Source: DASPMP01 sp035758925 (lineage in GTDB: Bacteria; Gemmatimonadota; Gemmatimonadetes; Gemmatimonadales; Gemmatimonadaceae). Taken from it: DNA of 64,000 nt. This document shows positions 42,928 through 50,649 of the stretch, piece after piece. The number at the start of each line of letters is the position of its first letter. Position 1 is the stretch's first letter. The position numbers and the translations under genes were made by a program. Under the pieces are notes generated by a model. It was not told the DNA's origin. It saw nothing but the letters and a program-made list of their open reading frames with translations, and did not search any database. The DNA lies in the NCBI GenBank assembly GCA_035758925.1, contig DASTVV010000115.1:44639-108638 (forward strand), written 5' to 3'.

Positions 42928-44412
42928 CTAGTCAGCGTTGCGTGATGCGCGCACGCGTCCAATGGCGGTAAGCAGCGCCCGGGCCTTGCTTTCCGTCTCC
43001 TCCCACTCCTTCGCGGGCACGGAATCGTGGACAATGCCCGCTCCCGCCTGTACGGACGCGATGCCGTTCGCCACCACGCAGGTGCGAATGGTGATCGCGA
43101 GATCCATGCGGCCCCCGCCGCGCGGCCCGGCCGCCGCGATATAGCCGACCGCACCGGCGTACGGGCCACGGCGCTCGGGTTCCAGCTCGTCGATGATTTC
43201 CATGGCGCGCACTTTCGGCGCGCCCGTCATCGTTCCGGCCGGAAAGGCGGCGCGCAGGGCGTCCATGGTCGACACCTCCGGGCGCAGCTCACCCTGGACT
43301 TCACTCACGAGATGCAGGACGTGCGAGTAGCGCTCGACGACCATCAGGTCCGTCACTCGCACGCTGCCGTAGGCAGCGACGCGGCCGACGTCGTTGCGAC
43401 CCAGGTCGACGAGCATGAGATGCTCGGCGCGTTCCTTCTCGTCGTCGAGCAGCTCCTGCGCCAGTCGTGCGTCGACGTCCGGGGAACCATCCCGGCGCCG
43501 CGTTCCCGCAATCGGCCTGACGATGACACGACCGTCCTGAACGCGCACGAGCAGCTCCGGCGAGCTCCCCACCAGCTCCAGGCCCTCGAGGGCCAGGTGG
43601 AACATGTATGGTGAGGGATTGAGCGTCCGAAGCGCGCGATACAGGTCGGTGGTGTCGAAGTCGTGCGGTAGAGAGATCCGCCTGGCGAGCAGCACCTGAA
43701 ACGCGTCGCCGGCCACGATGTAGTCCCGGATGCGCTGCACATCGCGCTCGAAATCCGCTCGCGCGTAGCTGGACGTGCCGACGGCCGGCGCCGCGCCCTC
43801 GCTGAGCGGCAGCTGCCCGAGCGGCGTAGGCCCGGTAAGCCGCCGCGCTGCGTCATCGAGATCGCGCTCGGCATCGTCGCGCAGCCGGCGGATGTCGGCG
43901 TCGCTCGCACCATCGGGGACCGCAACCGATGCCACGAGGATCGCGCGCGAACGCAGGTTGTCGATCACGACGAGCACACGAGTGAGCACGAAAAGCGCGT
44001 CAGGCAGTTCCTGCGTGTCGCGCGGCGGGTTTGGCAGCCGCTCGATGTACCGAACGACGTCGTAGCCGAAGAAGCCCACCGCACCGCCCCAGAACCCGCC
44101 GCACGCCCTGGTCAACGCCGGCTCCGCCGCCGCCGGGTGTCGCGCGAGCACCTGCTCGAGATCGCCCAGCGGGTCGGTCGGACGCCGCGTCGAGTGCCAG
44201 CCGCGTTCCGGCGACCACTCCTCCACGGAGCCGCCCTTGAGACGCCAGGCCGCGCGTGGTTCGGTGCCGAAATACGTGAAACGCGACCACGTCTCTCCGC
44301 CGGCCGGCGCTGACTCCAGCAGAAACGAGAACGGTCCGCGTCGGAGCTTCGCGAACGCTGCGACCGGTGTATCCAGATCGAACGGAATCTCCCGCCAGAC
44401 GGGGATCAGCAT
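42928..44412 (-). CDS. trpE: Anthranilate synthase component I
   Basis: Chorismate-utilising enzyme of tryptophan synthesis, 494 residues. Characteristic segments: RPIAGTRRRD, LVDLGRNDVGRVA (TrpE-type), FPAGTMTGAPKVRAMEIIDE and RMDLAITIRTCVV in the C-terminal half; the N-terminal half resembles TrpE and includes the region near LLESAPAGGETWSRFTY. PabB cannot be fully excluded, but RNDVGRV favours TrpE. The glutaminase subunit (TrpG) is not in the window. Its start is only 15 bases from a divergent start codon, so promoters lie inside coding DNA. Confidence 0.9.
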   Translation of the reverse strand: MLIPVWREIPFDLDTPVAAFAKLRRGPFSFLLESAPAGGETWSRFTYFGTEPRAAWRLKGGSVEEWSPERGWHSTRRPTDPLGDLEQVLARHPAAAEPALTRACGGFWGGAVGFFGYDVVRYIERLPNPPRDTQELPDALFVLTRVLVVIDNLRSRAILVASVAVPDGASDADIRRLRDDAERDLDDAARRLTGPTPLGQLPLSEGAAPAVGTSSYARADFERDVQRIRDYIVAGDAFQVLLARRISLPHDFDTTDLYRALRTLNPSPYMFHLALEGLELVGSSPELLVRVQDGRVIVRPIAGTRRRDGSPDVDARLAQELLDDEKERAEHLMLVDLGRNDVGRVAAYGSVRVTDLMVVERYSHVLHLVSEVQGELRPEVSTMDALRAAFPAGTMTGAPKVRAMEIIDELEPERRGPYAGAVGYIAAAGPRGGGRMDLAITIRTCVVANGIASVQAGAGIVHDSVPAKEWEETESKARALLTAIGRVRASRNAD

Positions 44413-44427
44413 TGATACTTTGCGTTC

Positions 44428-46545
44428 ATGAGAAGTGGCGTGCTATTCCTGCTGTTCTGCGCGACGGCCGCGCGGATCGAAGCGCAGCAATGGAACGATC
44501 CGCGCGTCCTCGCGCTGGTGCGACAAGCTACCGACAGACGGGCCGAGCAGCTTGCCGACAGTGGCCTCGTGGACTACCAGGCCACGGCACACGGCTACGT
44601 GACGTTCCTGGCACAGCTCGGCGAAGGATTCCGCGAGCCTCCCCAGGTGGTCAAGGCCGACGAGCTTGCGCTGCAGGTGTACTGGCGCGCCCCGAACCTC
44701 AGCAAGCAGCGCATCGTTGGCCGCCGCGACACGACGCTGCTCCCGACGGACATCCAGTATCACCGGGATCACCTCGGCATCGTGCAGAACAATTTCCCGG
44801 CGATCATCCGGCTGGGCGAGGGCGACGAGGTGCGCGACGTGCCTCATCCGCTCTCGCCGCTGGGACTCCAGATCTATGACTTCGCGCTGAGCGACTCGCT
44901 TCGGATCGTGATCCCCGGACGCGAGATCGGTGTGTACGAGGTGAAGGTCCGACCGAAGGACGATCGACAGCCTCGCGTGATCGGGGCGCTGTATCTCGAT
45001 CGGTCCAACGGCCAGGTCGTGCGCATGGCGCTCAGCTTTACGCGAGCCGCCTTCCTCGACAAGCAGCTCGAGGACGTGTTCATCGTGCTCGAGAACGGCC
45101 TGGTGGGCGCCACCTTCTGGCTGCCACGGCGCCAGGAGATCGAGATCCGGCGCACCGCGACATGGATGGACTATCCCGTGCGCGGCATCATTCGGGGTCG
45201 CTGGGAGATCGGCGAGTATCAGCTGAACACGGGAATCCCGCTCGCGCAGTTCGCCGGCGCCGAGATCGTGCAATCGCCGCCAAACGTGCTGAAGGCATAC
45301 CGCTTTCCGGGGTCACGTATCCTGGACTCGCTTCCGCCCGACGTTCGGGCGCCCACAGCCGCCGAAATTCGTCGCGTGCAGGACGAAGCGCGCACGCTGG
45401 TCCGCGAGCAGGCACTGCGCCGGACGCGGGGTGCCACGATTGCGGGCCGGGGGCTGAGCGACTTCGCGCGGTTCAATCGCGTCGAGGGGGTGGCGCTCGG
45501 CGCTGGCCTCAAGGGACGCTTCGGTGGCGGCTTCGAAGCGACCGCCGAAGGGCGTTATGGGATCGCGAACGCCGACGCCAACGGACGCGTCGAGCTGCTT
45601 TGGAAGAACGCCCACGGCTCCTCGGCCAGCATCTACGCAGCGCGCGAATATCGCGACGTGGGCGACGTCGCCGAGCGGTCGCTGCTGGTCAACAGTCTGG
45701 CGGCGCAGGAATTCGCGAGTGACTACACGGACCTGTTTCAGACGGACGCGGCAGGCATCACGTTTGGCGTGACGGGCGGTGGGCTGACCTGGACGCTTGA
45801 CCTGTCGCGCGAACGACAGGACCTGCTGACCACGCATGCGGTCCCGGCGTCCGGTCGCTTCGTGCCGCCGATACCGGCGGACAGTACCGACGTGTGGCGC
45901 GCGCAGCTGATTGCCGAGCAGCCGACGCGAACGCTGGGTGCCTTCGAGCTTGCGGGCCGTGGCGGAATCCGGGCGGTGTCTGTTCCGGCATTCGCGGGAT
46001 TCTGCATTCCGACGGCAACCTGCGGCGCGACTCGCGTCGCGAGAGCGTTCGGCGACCTCCAGATCGAGCTGCCCATCAAGGACGTCCGACTCGTTTCGCG
46101 AACCATCGGATCGCTCGCGCACGGCACCGACAATCTGCCGGCGCAGGAACTGATCTACTTCGGTGGGCCCATCACGGCGCCCGGGTACGACTACCACTCG
46201 CTCGTGGGAGAGGCGGCCATCTCGCAGCGCCTCGAGGTGCAGTTTCCGGTTCCGTTCTTTCCCATTCCGCTCGGTCGTTTCGGCCGGTCCGCCGCGAGCG
46301 CCAAGCTGGCGCCGTTCGTGGTTGGAACCGGCCTGGATACGCCGGACGAGATCAGCGTGGGATCGCTCACCAATCCACTCGCCGTGGATCGTTTGTTCGG
46401 GCGCGAGAGTGGCTTCTATCCCAGCGCCGGTGTCGGTGTGCTGCTGTTCTTCGATCTCCTGCGCGTCGACGTCGCGCGCGGCCTGAACGACGGCCGCTGG
46501 AGCTTCTATCTCGACGTCAGCCGAACATTCTGGAAAATCCTGTAG
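44428..46545 (+). CDS. Large outer-membrane beta-barrel protein
   Basis: A 705-residue envelope protein. Signal peptide MRSGVLFLLFCATAARIEAQ. The N-terminal half (about 25-310) is a soluble domain with periodic beta-strands (LVDYQATAHGYVTFLAQLGE, VGRRDTTLLPTDIQYHRD). From about 350 the sequence (RFNRVEGVALGAGLKGRFGG) resembles an Omp85/DUF5686-type barrel, and the last strand ends WSFYLDVSRTFWKIL. The substrate or role is unknown. The start is 15 bases from trpE on the other strand, with a possible -10 GATACT ending 8 bases before the ATG and no ribosome-binding site. Confidence 0.75.
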   Translation: MRSGVLFLLFCATAARIEAQQWNDPRVLALVRQATDRRAEQLADSGLVDYQATAHGYVTFLAQLGEGFREPPQVVKADELALQVYWRAPNLSKQRIVGRRDTTLLPTDIQYHRDHLGIVQNNFPAIIRLGEGDEVRDVPHPLSPLGLQIYDFALSDSLRIVIPGREIGVYEVKVRPKDDRQPRVIGALYLDRSNGQVVRMALSFTRAAFLDKQLEDVFIVLENGLVGATFWLPRRQEIEIRRTATWMDYPVRGIIRGRWEIGEYQLNTGIPLAQFAGAEIVQSPPNVLKAYRFPGSRILDSLPPDVRAPTAAEIRRVQDEARTLVREQALRRTRGATIAGRGLSDFARFNRVEGVALGAGLKGRFGGGFEATAEGRYGIANADANGRVELLWKNAHGSSASIYAAREYRDVGDVAERSLLVNSLAAQEFASDYTDLFQTDAAGITFGVTGGGLTWTLDLSRERQDLLTTHAVPASGRFVPPIPADSTDVWRAQLIAEQPTRTLGAFELAGRGGIRAVSVPAFAGFCIPTATCGATRVARAFGDLQIELPIKDVRLVSRTIGSLAHGTDNLPAQELIYFGGPITAPGYDYHSLVGEAAISQRLEVQFPVPFFPIPLGRFGRSAASAKLAPFVVGTGLDTPDEISVGSLTNPLAVDRLFGRESGFYPSAGVGVLLFFDLLRVDVARGLNDGRWSFYLDVSRTFWKIL

Positions 46546-46929
46546 TTCCTGGAACAGCAACTGCGCATCCGAATTCAACGAATTGATCCGAAGAAGGCCG
46601 AATCAATGCCCATCCAATTCAAAAGACAACAGCCGTAGGGCAAGCAGCTCAAACCCCTTCAGCCCATTCAGACCGTCCAACTGCCCTCACAGATGACACG
46701 GGCAAGACGGGATTACACGGCGAGGAGTTTTCTTTTGAAATTCAACCTTTGAGGGTTCCGTGTGCTCCGGTCTCATCCGGTGTGCTCCGTGAGGGCAGTG
46801 CGGCTGGTCTGAGCACTCTGCAGATGGTCTGAGCTCTCATCGCAGGACAGCGGCCACGGTGCGTCGTTGCAGTTGTCCGTGAATTGAAATGACGCCAGCG
46901 CGGCATCGCACTCGTGTGATGATTCGACC
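46546..46929. other. Intergenic region rich in short repeats
   Basis: No gene is supported here. It begins with the second copy of the 29-base repeat (46555-46583). Further in, GTGTGCTCCG occurs twice and TGGTCTGAGC occurs twice, giving a patchwork of degenerate direct repeats. The region is poorer in GC than the flanking genes. The next gene starts at 46930 with no clear promoter. Confidence 0.55.
46555..46583 (+). repeat. Interspersed 29-base repeat, copy 2
   Basis: CAGCAAC-T-GCGCATCCGAATTC-A-ACGAAT, starting 9 bases after the stop of the outer-membrane gene; copy 1 is at 34775-34803 (27 of 29 bases identical). Confidence 0.7.
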
Positions 46930-49098
46930 ATGGTGGACTCTGCCTGGTCCAACGAGTCGTGGCTGCGGCCATTGCTCACTGGAGTGCTCGGCCAGGAGCC
47001 GGTGGCATCGGTAGCGGCGGACGGGCGTCCCCTGTGGGACGCGGTCGTGGCCTCGGGACTGGTGACGGACGAGCGGTTGTTGTCCATCGCATCAGAGCGG
47101 TTTGGTCTGCCTGTGGCCGACGTACGCGAAAGCACCGCTCACGCACGTGCACTGCTGCCGGAGCGTTGGGCTCGCAGGTATCGCGTGCTTCCGCTGCGCG
47201 CGGCCGAGGGCGCGCTGGAAGTCGCGACGGCGGACCCGCTGAATCTCGACTGCGAGCGAGCGATCGCCTTCGCTACTGGCCGTTCCGTGCGATTTGCGCT
47301 TGCCAGTCCGTCATCGATCGCCAGCGCCCTGGATGCCGCCTACCGCGACGAGCCGCCGCCAGCGCCCGCCATGGATGTCCAGCATCTTTCGGCCGACATC
47401 GACGGGGCGCCGCCGGCACCCGATGAAGCTGACACGGCGTCCACCGCGCGACTCGTGGACGATCTTCTCGCCGAAGGCATCGCCGGCCGCGCCAGTGACA
47501 TCCATATCGAGCCCGAGGAGCGTGGCATCGTCGTGCGGCATCGCGTCGACGGCGTGCTGCGCCAGGTGCGAACGCTGCCTCGATCGGTGGCACCCTCGCT
47601 CGTATCGCGGCTCAAGATCCTCTGTGGGCTGGATATCGCCGACCGCCTGAGACCGCAGGACGGCCGTGCGAGAATCGCCGTGAACGGCGTCGCTGTCGAC
47701 CTGCGCGTCTCGACGTTGCCTGCGTCGCACGGCGAAAAGGTCGCGGTCCGCGTCCTCGACACGAGATCCGCCGTGATCGCGCTGGACGGGATGGGTTTTC
47801 TCCCGGGCGAGCTCGAGCGCATCGAGCGTCTCCTCGAATCACGCGAAGGTCTCATCCTCGTCACGGGACCGACAGGCTCGGGCAAGACGACGACGCTCTA
47901 CGCCGTGCTGCGCCGGATGCAGCAACGCGGCGTCAACATCGTAACGGTCGAGGATCCCATCGAATACCGCCTGCGCGGAATCGTGCAGGTGCAGGTGAAC
48001 GATCGCGCGGGACTCACGTTCGCATCGGCGTTGCGCTCGATCATGCGGCAGGATCCCGACGTCCTGCTCATCGGTGAGATTCGCGACCGTGAAACCGCGG
48101 AGATCGCCATTCAGGCCTCGCTCACCGGGCATCTCGTTTTCTCGACGCTTCACACGAACGACGCGGCAACCGCCGTCACGCGTCTCGTGGACGTCGGGAT
48201 CGCGCCGTACAAGATCGCGACCGCGGTGAAGGGCGTGCTGGCGCAGCGGCTGGTCCGGCGCCTCTGTGGCTGTGGAGCGACGACGGGTCGCGCTCGCGAT
48301 CAGCGACACGTAGCCGAGCGTGCCACGCCGGCATGTAAGGACTGCGCCGGCGACGGCTATCGCGGACGCCTCGCCATCGTGGAGGTCCTGATTGTGACGC
48401 CGGATTTCGAGCGGTCCGTCGCTGCGGGCGAGAGCGCGGAACGACTTGGCGCGGTCGCGCGTGACGGTGGAATGCAGTCGCTCTGGGAATCCGGCTCGGC
48501 GCACGTGCGTCTGGGCCATACGTCCGAGGCAGAGTTGCTGCGCGTCACCGCACCACCCATGCGAGTGGACGTCCGGACCCCCACGACGTATCTACCTGCG
48601 GTCGCTTCCCACGCCGAGATGCCCGAGCACGACCAGATCGAAGTGAAGGTCGCCACCGTGGACGTCTACGTCATTCGTCCGTTGCGCGATGGTTGGCGTG
48701 TGCTCGTGCTCCAGCGCGGACCGGACACGCGTTGTCCCGGCTCCTGGGAAACCGTCCACGGACGCATCGAGAGTGCTGAACGACCCGAACAGGCCGCCGT
48801 TCGGGAAGTGATGGAGGAGTCCGGCCTGCGCGTATCGCGCCTGTACAACGTCACGGTGCAGCCGTTCTACATACCCAGGCTAGGCATCGTGACCGCCGCG
48901 GTGGTCTTCGCGGCATTTGTCGATGAGCCTGCGGATGTCCAACTGGGAAACGAGCACGTGGCCTTCGAATGGCTGCCGCCGGAATCGGCGGAAGCCAGGT
49001 TCGTGTGGCCGCGATCCCGCTCCATCTTCCGCGACATCGTCGCCCTCCTCGGCACCGGCGACGCCGGCACCGTGGAGGACGTGCTCCGCGTCCTATGA
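46930..49098 (+). CDS. GspE/PilB-type secretion ATPase fused to a Nudix hydrolase domain
   Basis: A single 722-codon frame. Residues 1-135: MshEN-type N-terminal domain. Residues 150-540: GspE/PilB hexameric ATPase with Walker A GPTGSGKTTTLY (Lys319), aspartate box DVLLIGEIRDRET, histidine box LVFSTLHTNDAATAV and a reduced zinc site (CGC and CKDC before GDGYRGR). The ATPase ends at the usual place (about LLRVT, residue 540). After a short linker a complete Nudix domain follows (565-722), with the box G611-R-I-E-S-A-E617 then R625-E-V-M-E-E-S-G-L fitting GX5EX7REUXEEXGU. No other pilus or type II secretion gene is adjacent. An ATG at 48619 lies in frame at the domain junction but has no ribosome-binding site. 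Confidence 0.82.
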   Translation: MVDSAWSNESWLRPLLTGVLGQEPVASVAADGRPLWDAVVASGLVTDERLLSIASERFGLPVADVRESTAHARALLPERWARRYRVLPLRAAEGALEVATADPLNLDCERAIAFATGRSVRFALASPSSIASALDAAYRDEPPPAPAMDVQHLSADIDGAPPAPDEADTASTARLVDDLLAEGIAGRASDIHIEPEERGIVVRHRVDGVLRQVRTLPRSVAPSLVSRLKILCGLDIADRLRPQDGRARIAVNGVAVDLRVSTLPASHGEKVAVRVLDTRSAVIALDGMGFLPGELERIERLLESREGLILVTGPTGSGKTTTLYAVLRRMQQRGVNIVTVEDPIEYRLRGIVQVQVNDRAGLTFASALRSIMRQDPDVLLIGEIRDRETAEIAIQASLTGHLVFSTLHTNDAATAVTRLVDVGIAPYKIATAVKGVLAQRLVRRLCGCGATTGRARDQRHVAERATPACKDCAGDGYRGRLAIVEVLIVTPDFERSVAAGESAERLGAVARDGGMQSLWESGSAHVRLGHTSEAELLRVTAPPMRVDVRTPTTYLPAVASHAEMPEHDQIEVKVATVDVYVIRPLRDGWRVLVLQRGPDTRCPGSWETVHGRIESAERPEQAAVREVMEESGLRVSRLYNVTVQPFYIPRLGIVTAAVVFAAFVDEPADVQLGNEHVAFEWLPPESAEARFVWPRSRSIFRDIVALLGTGDAGTVEDVLRVL

Positions 49099-49938
49099 CG
49101 CGCCGCGCTCGCGGGCTGTTCGCGCCACGCTCGGCTGGTGCTCCGGCGGCGCGTTCGGTTTGACCTTCACGCTTTTCGCTGGAATCCCGACGTAGACGTG
49201 ATAGGGCCGCACGTCCTTGGTGGCCATGGCCATCGCGCCAACCATGGAGTTTTCGCCGACGTGAACGCCTGCCAGCACGGTCGCGTGATACGTGATGCGA
49301 ACACCGTCGCCGATCACCGTGGTGGCGTTCGTGACGTCGCGTTGCTCGACGATATCGTGCGTGTGGCTGTAGACGTTGGCGTAGTCCGAGATGGACACTT
49401 TGTTGCCCAGCACGATGCCGCCCCGGTCATCCAGCAGCACGTGGCGATGCACGACGACATCATCGCCAACCTCCATGTTATAGCCGAACGAAAACTCGGT
49501 GTTCTGGAAGCATTTGAAGTTCTGGCCACAGCGCTTGAAGATGTACGGCGCCAGAATCCGCCTGAGCAGCACACCGAGCCAGACATTCTGTCCGCCGACG
49601 ATGGTGCGGTCGAACGAATACCATAGCCACAGCAGCGGCTTCACCTTCTGGAAGCGGGCGTCATCGCAGTCGGCGTAGTATTCCGGCTCGAGCGTGATGT
49701 TGCGTGGGTCGCAGGCGGACAGCGCGAGCCGCGTCGCGAACGGCAGCCCTTCATCTTCCACCGCCGTCTCCCAGTTGCCCGAGTAGTGTGGGAAGCTCAG
49801 CTCGCAGAGCGCCCGGCGGCACAGCACCCGATGATCGGTACTTTCGTCGCGCAGCGCGCTCGAGATCTGCTCGAGCCAGTCGCGCGCGATGCCGCTGACC
49901 TCAGGTTCAGGAATCTTGCGAAGCGGGAGATAGGCCAT
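49093..49938 (-). CDS. Hexapeptide-repeat (LbH) acyltransferase
   Basis: A 281-residue protein with a left-handed beta-helix in the C-terminal half (MEVGDDVVVHRHVLLDDRGG, IVLGNKVSISDYANVYSHTH, TVIGDGVRITYHATVLAGVH and VGENSMVGAMAMATKDV), ending VGIPAKSVK, as in maltose/galactoside O-acetyltransferases. The first 120 residues are helical and not part of the standard family. The active-site histidine is probably in YSHTHD. The acceptor is not known. It overlaps the convergent GspE-Nudix gene by six bases. Confidence 0.83.
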   Translation of the reverse strand: MAYLPLRKIPEPEVSGIARDWLEQISSALRDESTDHRVLCRRALCELSFPHYSGNWETAVEDEGLPFATRLALSACDPRNITLEPEYYADCDDARFQKVKPLLWLWYSFDRTIVGGQNVWLGVLLRRILAPYIFKRCGQNFKCFQNTEFSFGYNMEVGDDVVVHRHVLLDDRGGIVLGNKVSISDYANVYSHTHDIVEQRDVTNATTVIGDGVRITYHATVLAGVHVGENSMVGAMAMATKDVRPYHVYVGIPAKSVKVKPNAPPEHQPSVARTARERGAS

Positions 49939-49995
49939 GAGACGGTCTGTTTTGGCGTTGGTCCTGCCGAAACAGAAGTGATCGAATGAAAACCG

Positions 49996-50634
49996 TCAAC
50001 GCCCGCCTTCTGAGCCGCCGTCGCCGCCGCCAACCAACGCCACGATGGCCTCCGCCAGCTCGTCCCTGCCTTCACCACTCACGGCGCTGAAGGGAATGAC
50101 CTGGTCGATTTCCACGCCTGCCTGTCGAGCAAGCTCCTCCACGCGCCCGGCGCGCTCGGCTTTCGAAAGCTTGTCGATCTTCGTGGCGACGATGATCGTG
50201 GGCGTGCCGACGTCCGCCAGAAACTCCAGCATCTGCAGGTCGTCGTCGCTGGGGACGCGGCGCGCGTCCAGCAGCTGGACCACGCCCTTGAGCGCGGGGC
50301 TGCGCCGCAGATACCCCTCGATGAGCGGCCGCCACTCGGCCTTGCGCTCCTTCGAGATCCGCGCGTATCCGTATCCCGGAAGATCCGCCAGCACGAACTG
50401 CTCGTTGACCGCGAAGAAATTGATCTCGCGGGTGCGCCCCGGCGTGTTCGACACGCGCGCGAATTTCTTGCGCCGCACCAGTCGGTTGATGAGCGACGAC
50501 TTGCCGACGTTCGAGCGTCCCGCGAACGCCACCTCGGGCAGCCTGGCGTCTGGACGCCATCCGCCCGCGCTCGCCATGCCGCCCAGAAACTCGAGCGAAC
50601 GAACGACGAGCGGATCCCTGGCGGCTTCGGCCAC
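49996..50634 (-). CDS. engB: Ribosome biogenesis GTPase EngB (YsxC/YihA)
   Basis: Essential TrmE-Era-EngA-YihA class GTPase for large ribosomal subunit assembly. G1 is GRSNVGKSSLINRL, G3 is DLPGYG, G4 is TKIDK, and the switch region TPGRTREINFF is characteristic. The 212-residue length is normal. It is 15 bases downstream of lon, the last gene of the engB-lon-clpX-clpP-tig series, transcribed from right to left. Confidence 0.95.
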   Translation of the reverse strand: MAEAARDPLVVRSLEFLGGMASAGGWRPDARLPEVAFAGRSNVGKSSLINRLVRRKKFARVSNTPGRTREINFFAVNEQFVLADLPGYGYARISKERKAEWRPLIEGYLRRSPALKGVVQLLDARRVPSDDDLQMLEFLADVGTPTIIVATKIDKLSKAERAGRVEELARQAGVEIDQVIPFSAVSGEGRDELAEAIVALVGGGDGGSEGGR

Positions 50635-50649
50635 GGGCTGGTTGCCGCG

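Noticed and set aside
46650..46840. Possible small RNA or CRISPR-like array in the repeat-rich spacer
   Set aside because: Direct repeats are few, irregular in spacing and not separated by unique spacers; no cas genes are present.
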